Of a stretch of DNA of 64,000 bases, positions 38,081 through 49,612 are shown in pieces; the stretch's first letter is position 1; each line of letters starts with the position of its first letter. The notes under the pieces are model-generated. The model worked only from the letters and a program-made list of their open reading frames with translations. It was not told where the DNA came from and did no database searches. Position numbers and translations under genes: made by a program. The stretch comes from Holothuria scabra (Eukaryota; Echinodermata; Holothuroidea; Aspidochirotida; Holothuriidae), in contig CM074195.1 in the NCBI GenBank assembly GCA_037179385.1, forward strand, positions 9,997,787-10,061,786. The letters run 5' to 3'.

Positions 38081-39610
38081 CTCTACCTGTGAGTCACAAT
38101 TGGTGTAATATGTTCTATCACTACTGTAACCATCGGTGTTTGCCCTAGGGTTCAAAATAATTCCAAAAAATGAAAAAAAAGACACTTGCAATAAGATGGG
38201 GAAGGGGGAAAGTTTGGTGAGAGAAGCAATTAAGACCCCAAAAATGTCCCACTGAAACAATTTAAATTTAAGGGTCCCAATAAATGATCCAGGTAGAAAC
38301 TAAAAAGTTTCTCCACCAATTAAAATTCCTCACCTAATCCTCAAACCATCTTCAGACAACCAAACATGGTAATATCGCCTGAAGGTGATTTTAAGTCAGT
38401 CCTAACCACGCAATGTTAGAACATGTTCCCCATGACAACTACTTGTAACATTTGAGCAAAATGTGCTTGCCTGGGGCTCAATTTTAAGCTCCAGGGTTGT
38501 AAGAACAGACCCTTTCCCCCACAAATCATAATTCAATATTCTTTGCTGTCACAGGCATTTTACGGTATCAATTCCATCTTGACATTGCTCTGACAAGGCC
38601 GCTACTTGGTTTCCTACACTAATTGGCAGAGGAGACCTTTTTGATGAGAATATTGACAGTTTCCTGGAAGCCAATGTCCATGGAATGCTGATTTTTACAG
38701 GAGTTTCACTGACAAAGTCACCTATTATAGTTTACAGTATTTACAGACATCTTACTGAGATTTTCCCACATCACTGGGCATAGTAAGAGTACACAAATTA
38801 TGCTACAATCTCTCTAATCTTGTGATAGGGTGCATGCATGTTAATCTATGTGGTCAAATCTTTTCACTAACTCCCACCCCTTTGCAGGACATTGGTCGTA
38901 ACGGCAAAAGCAGCCTTCCACTTATACAATACTACATGGGACCACACAATGGAATTTGGGGGCCCACTTTTTTGCCCAAAGTTTCCACAAATTTTGCATT
39001 CATTTGATGTGGCAGTACCACAATTTCAAAACTGGGGGGTGGGCAAACTATGGACAAACAAAACTGTTGCGGGCAGAAATTTTCTAGTGCAGAGCGAAAC
39101 CCAGCCCAAAGTGCTCTCTCCTGGGGTCCACAGAAAACACACCCAATGCTCTGAGGCTTCAGCATGTCTCTGGATGACAAATTGAGTCTCAGGAGAGGTA
39201 TATCTTATTCATTTGTTTCAGTTGACTAACTTCCTAAATTACTAATGTAAGGGGCAAGGACAAAATAAGTGGGGGAAATGGCTTCCCTCCCCCCCCCCCC
39301 GGGACAGCACCATCACTGTTCATTAGTATTCATTTTGCCAGAATCCTGTAGTTGAAAGGGGAGAGGTGAACAGTGCCATTTCCCCCTTACACAATAGGCT
39401 ATACACCTATCTTTGATTACATCCTGTAGCATCATTGGTCGTAGTATGATATGTGCCTCACGATGTTCAATGGCTCAAATGTGACGTGTATCTTCAATAC
39501 AATAGGGGAAAAGCTAATTTCAGAAAGAACTATAAAAAGTTTTCAAATGTTGAAACAACAAAAAAAATTTTATTGTATACATAGTTCACTGCTTTCCACC
39601 CTACCCACAG

Positions 39611-39807
39611 ATGGCTAAAATTTTTTGCACTCTCTGCAAAGTTCTGCTAATCTATACATCCACACAGAGACTGAAGGAAGTATTACGGAGAAATCAATAC
39701 ATTCTTACTAGATATGCTGATAGTTTCCTTCGGGCAAGTCGCACAGTTGAGGGTAGTTAAGGTCGCTATATTCTCTGCCATCCTTCCGGGTAGCTCCATA
39801 ACCAAAG
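39611..39807 (+). other. Exon-like patch of unknown identity (possible plus-strand exon)
   Basis: A strong acceptor-like tract (CTTTCCACCCTACCCACAG) ends at 39610, and a strong donor AACCAAAG|GTAAGAAA lies at 39807/39808. The 197 bp between start with ATG and hold a 49-codon frame beginning MAKIFCTLCKVLL and ending RASRTVEGS before a TAA. All three plus frames are closed before the donor, so it would be a UTR exon with a small ORF or a non-coding RNA exon. The opposite strand is also coding-like: 39709-39833 reads RLCGDMFLTFGYGATRKDG, then REYSDLNYPQLCDLPEGNYQ, between TTCAG and GTAAGA. I do not recognise either peptide, and neither matches an Eph domain. Confidence 0.25.
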
Positions 39808-40994
39808 GTAAGAAACATATCTCCACACAGCCGCTGAACTGTAACCAACTACTTACATAATATACTGCTCCCTCGCTGTATTTTTGCTCTTATTTATTTT
39901 TCTGAGGGCAACAAAGGAGGTTGTGCAGTAGACCACCTTTTAGACCGGGGGTTCTCTCGAGAAAACTAGCTAATGAACACTACTTCCTGAGAGGGCACAA
40001 GTTGGAAATTGTTGGTAAAAAGTTGAAATTAACAGAACTCCTGGGAAGATTATGTGATAGTTCACTAGGTTGTTTTTTCCAGTTGTTAAAACTTGTTAAA
40101 ACATGCCCTTAAGAGAAACCTGTACCACAGGTTCATGTTGATAAAATAACCATGGAAAACTGTCAGCCCCCAGATTGCAATCTTAAGATCTTTCTGATTT
40201 ACCTCTGCAGGTGTGCTGTACTGATCCCCTGGAGTATCCCTGGCCTAAAGTTCAGTTGTTTATGTCAATATTTGACCTAGTAAATGTATCACAAAGATGT
40301 ATTCATATATCAAAATGGGATACACTAGAAAACACTTCTCTCAATAGAAATTTAAAATACCTATAAGACTGATTCTGTTATCTGCTGTAAAAGTATTCCA
40401 ATCTTTGCCTTATTCTCTTTCATTCTTCCATGTAAAATTCACTAATCAGCCATGACACAGAGTTTCATGTCCTTCTTTTCCAATGTATGTGCTGCATCAA
40501 GTATTTTGCCATGCTTGAGGAAACTCATGGTCATTTCATTTTTCCTGGAAGGTCATATATTTTTGTTGGGGGATGGGGGTGGACTTTTTCTCTTTGCCCT
40601 AGAAAAACCATTGCCTCTACAGTATCTGGTCTTTTCCAATTAATGGGTTCAACAAAACTACAGGGTCATCTGTGTTCCCTTCCCTAACCTGCCCCCTGGC
40701 CCACCCCCATACACTGTTGGCCTACATCTATGAGTAAACTAGAAGCAATTATTCTACAGTAATTTCACAGTATTTTTATATCTCCTGGTTTGAAATCCCC
40801 ACTAATTTATTTCCCTTCTAAGTATCATGTATATATGTTTCGAATTCACTAAATATTTGGATCTCAAAGGTTACAAGACAACCTAGAAAGTATAGGGGAA
40901 GAAAAATCCTGTATCTGAGTTCTGAAAATATTTTCTCATACAATTATAAATATGGTGCAGTGCAGTGGTATGATCGCCGAGGCCCCTACGTTGA

Positions 40995-41026
40995 TTTAAT
41001 GTATGCTGCAAAACGCATACATTAAA
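40995..41026. repeat. Perfect 12-bp-stem hairpin
   Basis: TTTAATGTATGC at 40995-41006 and its exact reverse complement GCATACATTAAA at 41015-41026 are separated by an 8-base loop TGCAAAAC. It could be a structured RNA in the intron transcript or the remnant of a short inverted repeat. Confidence 0.8.
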
Positions 41027-43388
41027 CTAGTGCTCTGCTAGAAAAACACTCATAGCCATTAAAAGAAAAAAGGAATTAATTTTCAGTTGTGAGAAGAGAA
41101 TTCAATTTTTGAATAAAACATGAGTAGGATACATACTTTTTAAGAAGTCAAAATAGGTTTTTATCTCACAGAGGGAACAAGTTTTCCTTTATCTCTGTCA
41201 TTCAACAATTTGACAGTTACAATGCAATGACTGAGATAAAGGAAAGGTGTCACAAAGGGGGACAAAACAGTTGCATGAAATGCATAATTTTGAATCTCTG
41301 AGCTTTTTTAATCTCCTGCAAGCGAATCAATCAATGTAGTTTGCAAATGCATGAGGCAAAATCTAGAAAATCTTGCAAAAGATAGCTGTACTCAAAGCTG
41401 ACAACGAAGGAAAATTTTGTGACAGGTTACTAGGTATATTAAGCTATGTATCTCCTTTTGGGCAAACATAAACACATCTTACAGAATGAGTCACAGAGAG
41501 ATGATGGATGGTGTTTTAAGTTAACGGAGAATTAGGACCCATATTTGGAGATGGGAAAATTTACAATGTTCGTTTCGATGAAAATATCACAAGTTGACAA
41601 GTAGGAGAGCAGAGGCATTTGCTCAACTTACACATGCAAAAAGGTGGTTGGGGTACATAGAAGGGTAAATTGAATACATTTGAAGGTTTTTGTATTTCTG
41701 AAGGAAAAAATGAAGAACATCTTCCTTGGTAAGAAAGTTGATATTTGCCAAAAAAGTGATTTGTATTGACATGTTGGTCAGGGATGTAGGCCTTAAAAAC
41801 AAGATCATTGACTAAAAGTCAGAAAATATTTATCAGAAGAAACAGCTGAAGAATAAAATATTCTGTATTTGAAACTTGAAGATAAAACATGACAGCTACA
41901 GGGGAATCATTGATTTTAATTGAAATTTGTTGCCAATAAAAATTATGTTTGAACACAAGTTGACAGGTTTATAGAGAGAGTAAGAGGCAAAAATGTACCA
42001 TTCTTTGCCTAATTTTGTTAGACAAGTAAAATCTTGTACCATAAAAGAAAATTAATAAAAACAACATTTGAAGAATGCAAAAATTTATCGAAACTGAAAA
42101 TGGCGAATTGTGACAAGTCTTTCTTCAACAGAATTACACTACATTTTAAAGAAGCATATGCCACGTTATTCTTGTGTTGGTAAAATGAAGCAGCTGTTTG
42201 GCAAGCACTTTTCCTTTCTATGCCCACAATCTACCATCATGACTACAGAAGCAACAAAAGGTCATAGAGGGCGACATTTCAGGGTACCCCATAAGTGGGT
42301 AAAGATCAAATCAACTATTTGTGAACTTGAGTTGCAAAATTATAGTGCAAAAGTGTTGTAAAAAAGTAGGAGTTGGATTACCCATAGGTGCTGATTAAAA
42401 TTAACTGTGTTGCATAACTTATATGCAAGCAACCTCCTAATGACACCGAAGTATTCTGTAATATGTATCCGTGGAAACCTCTTCTTCCTACTTAAGCCCT
42501 ACTTTCCTTGAAATACATCTGCCTCAAGTTCTCTTGATATTTTTAGTTTCACAGTCCTCACTATGCAGTTACTTCAACTGCAAGTCGACCTTTTGGCCAA
42601 AGCAAGGCAGAATGAATCGTACCACTTCACTGGCAGCTCAAATGTACCAAAAGGTGACGTTTTAAATTACCCCACTTTTTCACCATTTGGTAAGAAAGAA
42701 AAGGTGGAAAGATTGATATGGATCACCTTAGGAGGATCAATAAAAAGTCGTTCCCCTTCAAAAAACAAATCAGACCTTTCTTCCATCAAACGTGACATTT
42801 TAAACAGATCAGTTTGTTCCTCAGACGTAACTCTGACATGTTAGCCATATAAAGTGCAGAATCTAACCCACATAAAAAAGAAAAAACATCTAAAATTGCA
42901 CCAAAACCCACACTATACACCAAATGCTAAAGAAGCACTTCATTTAGATCACTATTCTATTCCTTGTATCTTTTGCGTCGCTTTTGTCCCTTCAAAACAG
43001 GTTTCCTTTTTTGAGGCCTCTAACGACTTTCTTGTCTTTCTTTCAAATCGATGTGCCTAAGGCCAATGGAGCTTCAAATAAACGAGATAAAAAACTACCA
43101 AAAAAAGTGGAGGTTACTACACTACATGCACAGGGAGAGAACGGTAAAAAAATGCAGTAAAATAATGGATTATTCCTAGCTCTCTTCTATCTTAATGAAT
43201 GGTAGCTCTGAAGGAAATTTGCAGTTGATTGTGGAAAAGAATTTAAACTTATTTTTGTTCTTTCATTTTACAACACAGTTACTTAAGAGGTTTAAAAGAA
43301 AAGCCAAGAGAAATTGGTGTGACTCTCTTTCCTGTGGAGAAATTGAAAATTGCTTTCCGGTGTAATTTGAAGTAAATTTAGAATACGC

Positions 43389-43404
43389 TATATATATATA
43401 TATT
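43389..43404. repeat. (TA)n microsatellite
   Basis: Short TA dinucleotide repeat in intronic sequence. Confidence 0.9.
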
Positions 43405-44431
43405 TAGCATGTCCTGACATGCATATTCATTGCTAAGTACCAGGTAAGGTTAAAACAAACCAGTGAGCCACAACTGGAAGATAGTTCGGAGGAATAAAGC
43501 AATTTCTTCTCGTGGTCAGCTGTTACAAAGACAGCAATGCCACTGAATTTTCTCTTCCTGTTGCCTCATAAATATGCATATTTTCCTTTCTTTCCTTGTA
43601 ACCTTGGGATAACAATACAGCGGAGTTTTATGTATCACCCAACTCTATCCCTAACCTTACAAAAATACAAAGAAACCTCAAGTTACATTGGGTTGCGAAA
43701 TCCCAATGGAGGAACAAGGGTTAAATGTGAAGTAAATATTTTAGTGTTACACGATATCTCCTAAATACACACTGTATCCATTTTTGCCAAAATTTGACAC
43801 CGTGCAAGTCCTGGTCACAATACATGCTAGATGCTCTTGACAAACATCTCAGGATTCCCCTGTCAGTTCTCACTGTAAATTTTTGTCCATGTAACCCTGA
43901 GGCAGTTTACATACCCTTCTCCTGCCACTCTAAGCCATTTTTCACAGGAGTCTGCGTATACGTTTCTTTCCAACCATTTTACGTTTTTCTTCTCTGCCTG
44001 TGAACCTTATCATTTCCTCCAGTCAGCTTTTCACGTGACTATATTTCATTTCTTCTATTGAATCTACTACACCTGTCCTTTCACTACAAATCTACCCAAA
44101 CTTTTCCTGTCAAAGCCTGCTCCAGGCATTTTTCATGTTTTTTATCATATTTCTGGTGCCTTCAACTTTCAAGGCAGTAAGTGAAGAAAGCCTGAGATGC
44201 TGTAGGGATAGCTACTCTCAAGTTTGTAAAAGCCGTCATCCTTTTGGCAAACAAAGACATTTCTTTATAGCGATGAACACAGTGTCTTGAAACATAGCAA
44301 AAATTTTCACAGGGCCAAACATCAGACATGAATTATTGTAACATTTCATTCTAAACCTAAAAACAAAAAGTTTTTCATTATGAAATAAAGAAAGTGAGTA
44401 TGATGGTAAACGTTGTTTACTCACTGGCAGC

Positions 44432-44738
44432 TTTAAAGGCCCAGTTCTCTCATCCCAAACAGTACCAATTCTCCTAACCTTCTTACTGAAGCCCCTCCCA
44501 CAATTGTCTTAAATTCATTCTCATCCAGATACAATCTCACTTTATTGCTTCAGTGTGAGAATTGAAAACTCAATTTATGTAATCAAAACACTCTCAGTAC
44601 CATTCATGCTGTGTAATATAAGCTTTGGCACTCTGCATTGTTTGAATTAGCTGTCAATCAATGAGCTGAGCCAATTGAGAATTTCAGTACCCGGGTACCA
44701 AAATTGTAGTCTGGGGTGAGAGGTTTGTCCCTTTAAAA
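44432..44738 (+). mobile_element. Family A MITE, complete copy
   Basis: About 307 bp from TTTAAAGGCCCAGTTCTCTC to GAGAGGTTTGTCCCTTTAAA. The left inner motif AACAGTACCAATTCTCCTAA is mirrored by GGTACCAAAATTGTAGTC. One of the two best-preserved family A copies, implying relatively recent activity compared with the copies at 11259 and 37774. Confidence 0.9.
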
Positions 44739-47036
44739 ATACACCAACACAAATATATTTTATACTGTCAACTAGATAAGTATAGGTTAAGGTATCAATA
44801 TGGTTCAACTAACATGTTTAAGTTCAATTTCAAATACAATTCAAATATAGTACAGGTCCTTACCTTTATTCCCTCCACTCTCACGACAGCCAGGAAGTAC
44901 TGTAGGTAAATTCTACAACCCCCAGACCACTTGGGGGTCCACAAGATTCAGACCAATGAACTACTTGGGACTTTCATTTGAACTGACTGGGACCAAATAT
45001 GAACTGTGGGACTTCAAAAATTAGGAGCATGGAGGCAACTCTAGTTTTTGACCAAATACTGCTTTATTTGGTGATACTTTCACACTCAGTAAAGGCCACC
45101 TTACCACTGGAAATGGTCAGCTAGTCTTGAAAACTAACTCTTCTGTATTAGGTACACCTCAACTTGGATGTGGCCAAATTTGGAAGAACAGTTTCCCTAA
45201 AAATTTTGTACAACTTTCATTAGGCAGTCTGGCATAGACTTGCTCCCTTCAAAGGTAAAGACAAGCTATGGTAGTCACAAAAGACATGTTCCATATGGTT
45301 GTAACCTTACCACACTGGCTCAGAAGAAATTAAGAATTCATTGAGGCTTGACTTTCAGGTTGTCACTCTTCACAAGTTTTGCCGGTTTCAGCATCCTAGG
45401 TGTTTTGTTACTGACAGTAATTACAACGGGAGATGCTAGGGTACCCGTCACTGGTTACAGCTTGGTTCCCTCATATCAAAAGTTTTAACCATTCTATCTT
45501 TTGCGACACAATACAAAAAAAAAAAAAATTAATTATCAAGTTACAAACCATGAGCAAACAGGTAAGAGAATCAGAAAGGAAAATCGAAAATCTCTGAAAA
45601 GTGAATGTGACAGGACATCAAGTGCCTGGGGTAAGCATGATACAGTGAGATGAGGGCGCCCTCCAAAACAAGGCCACCTTTTACTGTGCTATCAATTCTG
45701 TGTTATACTGACAAGGATGGTGATTTCTATGAGAACTGGACATATCAAGTCAAATTTCGACAGTAGTTTAAGTGCTACGCTCAGTAGCCAAGAGCTGATT
45801 CTATATCAATAACAACCAAAGAAAAAATCATTATTTATCTAACTCTCCTGTAAAAAAGGACATTATTTCAGAATTTTCAATACTTTCTTTCTTAACTGCT
45901 AGGAAATTAGGTTCAAACTGCCCCTGCAGAGTGTCAAAAATTATGTGATCAAAATGGCATGTTTCAAAGTTTAACAAACCCGTTCAATGACAGCAGAAGG
46001 ACAAAATTTTACAAATTTTGCATGATTTAGCATGTGAGTGTTTTAAAACTACCTTCAACACTGAAACACAGAGAATGAATTATACTGTTTGAACAAAGGC
46101 TCAAAAGCAAAAACAAAACCTGTGAATTTGTTTTCCTATAAACAGCAGACAGTAAGTTTTAAAAGCTGACTTTACAACTCTATACTGCATATAATTTGTC
46201 TGAAGATTCGACGGTTTAAAACCGCATCCCCTGTGTAAGGTATTGTGTGGACTTGATGAAGCATACAGCTTCTATTGATCCAGGCAGGCCAAAGCTACTG
46301 TGAAGATGTGCTATACTACATAAGAAACAAACTTAAAAGCCTACACATGTGAGCTGTACGAGGAATAATTGACAATTACAGTTCAGGAAATATATTTATT
46401 AGAGAGAAAATGTATCAAATGAAACTAGTGGAGGCACTAGATGTGATAATATGGACTGGTGTCAGTATGCACAAGTGGCTCTCCTTCATGCTGTGGTTTA
46501 TGCAGCAGGTCGATAAAATATCTCTTGTAAGGAATGACAAATAAGAAATTATCAGCCTGAAAGTGAAGGCAGAGTACCACTAGGACAAATAAAACACTCC
46601 TGTGAGAAACATCATAAGGCATATTTTGGGAAAAGAAATGGATATCCAGGAACAGATTTACTCATTAATAAGAGAACAGAGAAGATAAAACAAACTATTC
46701 TGATCTTCCCGTTGTTAGCAACAACTGTCTTGTAGGTTACAAATCATGGCAAACTGAATGTAAGTTGTCTGTTCAAATTGCAAAATCCCCCCCCCCCAGG
46801 GTCACTGCCCTTAAGGAGGACAATCCTTATTCCAAGATGGTGGACATAGGAGGCACAGTGCTAGAGCTATCCTGGGCAGCATTCGAAGCACGATCAATGC
46901 AAATAAGATATAGCAAGGGGTAGGTATATGTCTGTGAAGTGAATTCTACAAACCCCCTACTTCTAAAATCTATGAGTCTTGATACAGTAGTTCCCTCTAG
47001 TCTTATTCACATAGTCACTTTTCTGAAAGGTACTGA

Positions 47037-47277
47037 ATTAAAAAAGGGGGCATGCAGTCACCAAAACACTTGCCCTGTTTCATGATTGGCAATGGAAGGT
47101 CATTGACAATATTTTCTCCTCAAATGGAAATTCCAATTGGATGAATTGCTTGGCACATACCCTGAATGTGCAACAATGTCCTAAAATATTGTGAAAGGTA
47201 TTTTGAAGAGAATTTCAGACATGAGAAGAGAAGAAAATTGTAAAATTTAGCTTTGGCTTCAAAATAAGTTTTAAAGC
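47037..47277 (-). mobile_element. Family B MITE, right end truncated
   Basis: Starts TTAAAAAAGGGGGCATGCAG and continues with TCACCAAAACACTTGCCC, TTTCATGATTGGCAATGG, GGTCATTGACAATATT, CCCTGAATGTGCAACAATG and TTTTGAAGAGAATTTCAGAC. It ends at CAAAATAAGTTTTAAAG, without the usual GGGGCTGCTCTTGCCC right terminus. Confidence 0.75.
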
Positions 47278-47367
47278 TCTACCATCTGGAGGGATCTCTT
47301 TTCATCTTCCAGGTTATACTTTGTGTACAGTAGGTGAGGATAATATTTCTAAAGGAGGTATGGATAT

Positions 47368-47460
47368 AATAATAATAGTAATAATCTTATATAGCACTAA
47401 ATCCAATTGCTTGAAAGCATAGTTCAAAGTGCTTTACAAAAACAACATACAAATTACACT
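47368..47460. repeat. Dispersed repeat fragment, AAT-rich lead plus paired ATAGCACT / GTGCTTTACA motif
   Basis: An AAT-rich stretch followed by CTTATATAGCACTAAATCC and, about 30 bp later, TTCAAAGTGCTTTACAAA. This paired arrangement recurs in many marine invertebrate genomes as a repeat tail, as far as I recall; the family name is uncertain. Confidence 0.4.
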
Positions 47461-47562
47461 AGTCATAGGAGTGCAAAAACGGGTAATTTTAAGTCTTTTC
47501 TACTATAGACTACTATTTTAGTTCGACAGCTGCTAATTGACCACTAGGTATTACTGGGTAGA

Positions 47563-47615
47563 CCATTATAATGTAAATAGGAGGTAATGAGGGGAGAGGT
47601 AGCAACTGAATTATT
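47563..47615. repeat. Motif C repeat copy
   Basis: TTATAATGTAAATAGGAGGT followed by AATGAGGGGAGAGGTAG, resembling the insert at 30431-30486 and the segment at 59437-59491. It lies shortly downstream of the 47368 fragment and may belong to the same element. Confidence 0.45.
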
Positions 47616-49356
47616 TTGCAGCGAATGTAACACTTACCCTAAGGGTATGGGAAGGGGTCGCAATATAAATCAACCGAACCTTTCAATTCTTTCGGTCAAT
47701 ACTGTCATATATACTATAACACTACAATGCAAAATAATTGCCTCCAAAGCCAGCAATAATGTAAATCCCTCAAAGCTAGAGTCATGAAATTTTTTATACA
47801 ATTTTAACATGACACCCATGCTCTTCAATTTTACAGAAATATCTGAAGATCCATTCGAAAAGATTCAAGTCTGATAACTTAGGGGTCTACACAAGGTAAC
47901 TTCAGTCTTAAATGTCAATCAACATGGGGTCAAACCTGACGCTTTTCACACTAAACTTCTTACCTTCACTTTCCCTACCACGCAGAACTAATGAAACTTG
48001 CACAGTAGAGCCAGGTCACTTGTCACAATGTCACATGGTTCAGAAAAAGAATAGAACATCACAACGTCTAAATTTTTTAGATGAGGATGTGTGCTGGCCA
48101 TAACTGCCAAATATACTTTTCCGTTTCTTGACATTTTTAGGGGGAGCAGTGAAGTTGGACTGACTGAGGGAGACTTTTTGAAAGTGCATTATCATAGGTA
48201 AAATAAAAAGGCAAATTTAACATCTAAAGATGTATTTAAGCATAATTATAACGAGCAAAAGGAGTTATATTCCCTGAATTGAGCAAGTTAACACCAAGTT
48301 TGTCAAAATTAAAGGCATCATTCTTGACTTAGTATAATGGAGATAAATTTTTTCAGGGAGGGGGGAGGGGGGTTGCCTGCATTTTCTCTTTCTCTTAAAG
48401 ACCCTTGGCTGCCCAGTATAAAAACAATGTTTAACACTTTTACAGCTCACAAGCTTACAACTCGGTAACAATCCCTCGCATATAAAGGGTGAATTCCATT
48501 AAAACATTTCCAAGAATGCTTCATTCAACCATCAAATAGCTTTAAAATAAGTACGAAAAATGTCAGCAAATCCTCCCTACATCTGATAAAGAATTAACAT
48601 GCTTCAACAATTGTGACAAGTGCCTATAAAGAGCTCCATGCAAATTTCAAAATTAGTTACCTACAGTATCTTAAAACCATCTGAATAATTTAGCACACCT
48701 TTCTTCCAGCAATGTACTCACCTGGCATTCGTGTAAAAATGATACTCAAAGCTGTAACTAATGTTTCATGAGCTGGGGTAAAACATACAATTGGCCAATA
48801 AGCAAAGAATATACAGGGTGCCCAAAGAGGAAGATATCTTATCCCTGTGGTAAGAACTGTGACAGGTGCAAAATTTTCACACTTACAAAAAGGACCTAGT
48901 GAATAACCATGCTCCAATCATATTTTCTCATGGATACTTAAAAGTGACTGATTGAGTTGATTCATGAAATTCAACTATTTTTTTTCCAAATCTGTTAACT
49001 TTTCTTCACATACCAATGACAAAATGGTCAAACTTAGACAATAAAGCCTTAACCTATACATACAAAATAACTGTTTTGGGTAAGTATACTTAATGGCTAA
49101 ATTCGGTTTTCAAAAATTGTGCACCAAACACTGTTTCAAATTATGTACAATACCTTATTAACAAGCCAGGACACTGCAAAATTAAAATTTCAATCTTTGG
49201 TGTAACTATTGACTATGCAACTTGACTCATTACACTCACTATGAGCATTGTCATGTATGTGGTAGTGAGTGACTATGTGACACTCTCGTAAAGTTATGAT
49301 GTCGACTCTGGAAGCCCCTTTAAGATCCAGAAGCTGAGCAAGAGCAGTTTCACTGA

Positions 49357-49612
49357 TTAAAGGGCAAGAGTTGTCACCCCAAACTTATTTTGAAGAAGCA
49401 GCCAAATCTAACTAATTTTCTCCATTTTACTTCAAAGTATTTGTGATAACACTTCCGATATTGCATATTCAAGGTTGACCTAGCAGTTACTCCTAGTAAA
49501 TTTCACATTTGTGGAGAAAACATTAATTGTCACATGACTCTCATGAGCCAATCATGAAACAGAACAGTCTACTACACTACTTCAAGTTGGGGTGACCACT
49601 CTTGCCCTTTAA
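49357..49612 (+). mobile_element. Family B MITE, complete 256-bp reference copy
   Basis: TTAA at both edges. Left end TTAAAGGGCAAGAGTTGTCA then CCCCAAACTTATTTTGAAG; right end TTCAAGTTGGGGTGACCACT then CTTGCCCTTTAA. The two ends are inverted over roughly 35 bp with few mismatches. The interior holds GATATTGCATATTCAAGG, CCTAGTAAATTTCACATTTG, GTCACATGACTCTCATGA and GCCAATCATGAAACAGAA. No coding capacity. Confidence 0.92.

Larger units (their letters stand above)
38081..44431. other. Gene-free stretch with one exon-like patch
   Basis: Includes a 12-base C run at 39289-39300, the exon-like patch at 39611, the hairpin at 40995 and the TA repeat at 43389. Nothing else identifiable. Confidence 0.5.
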
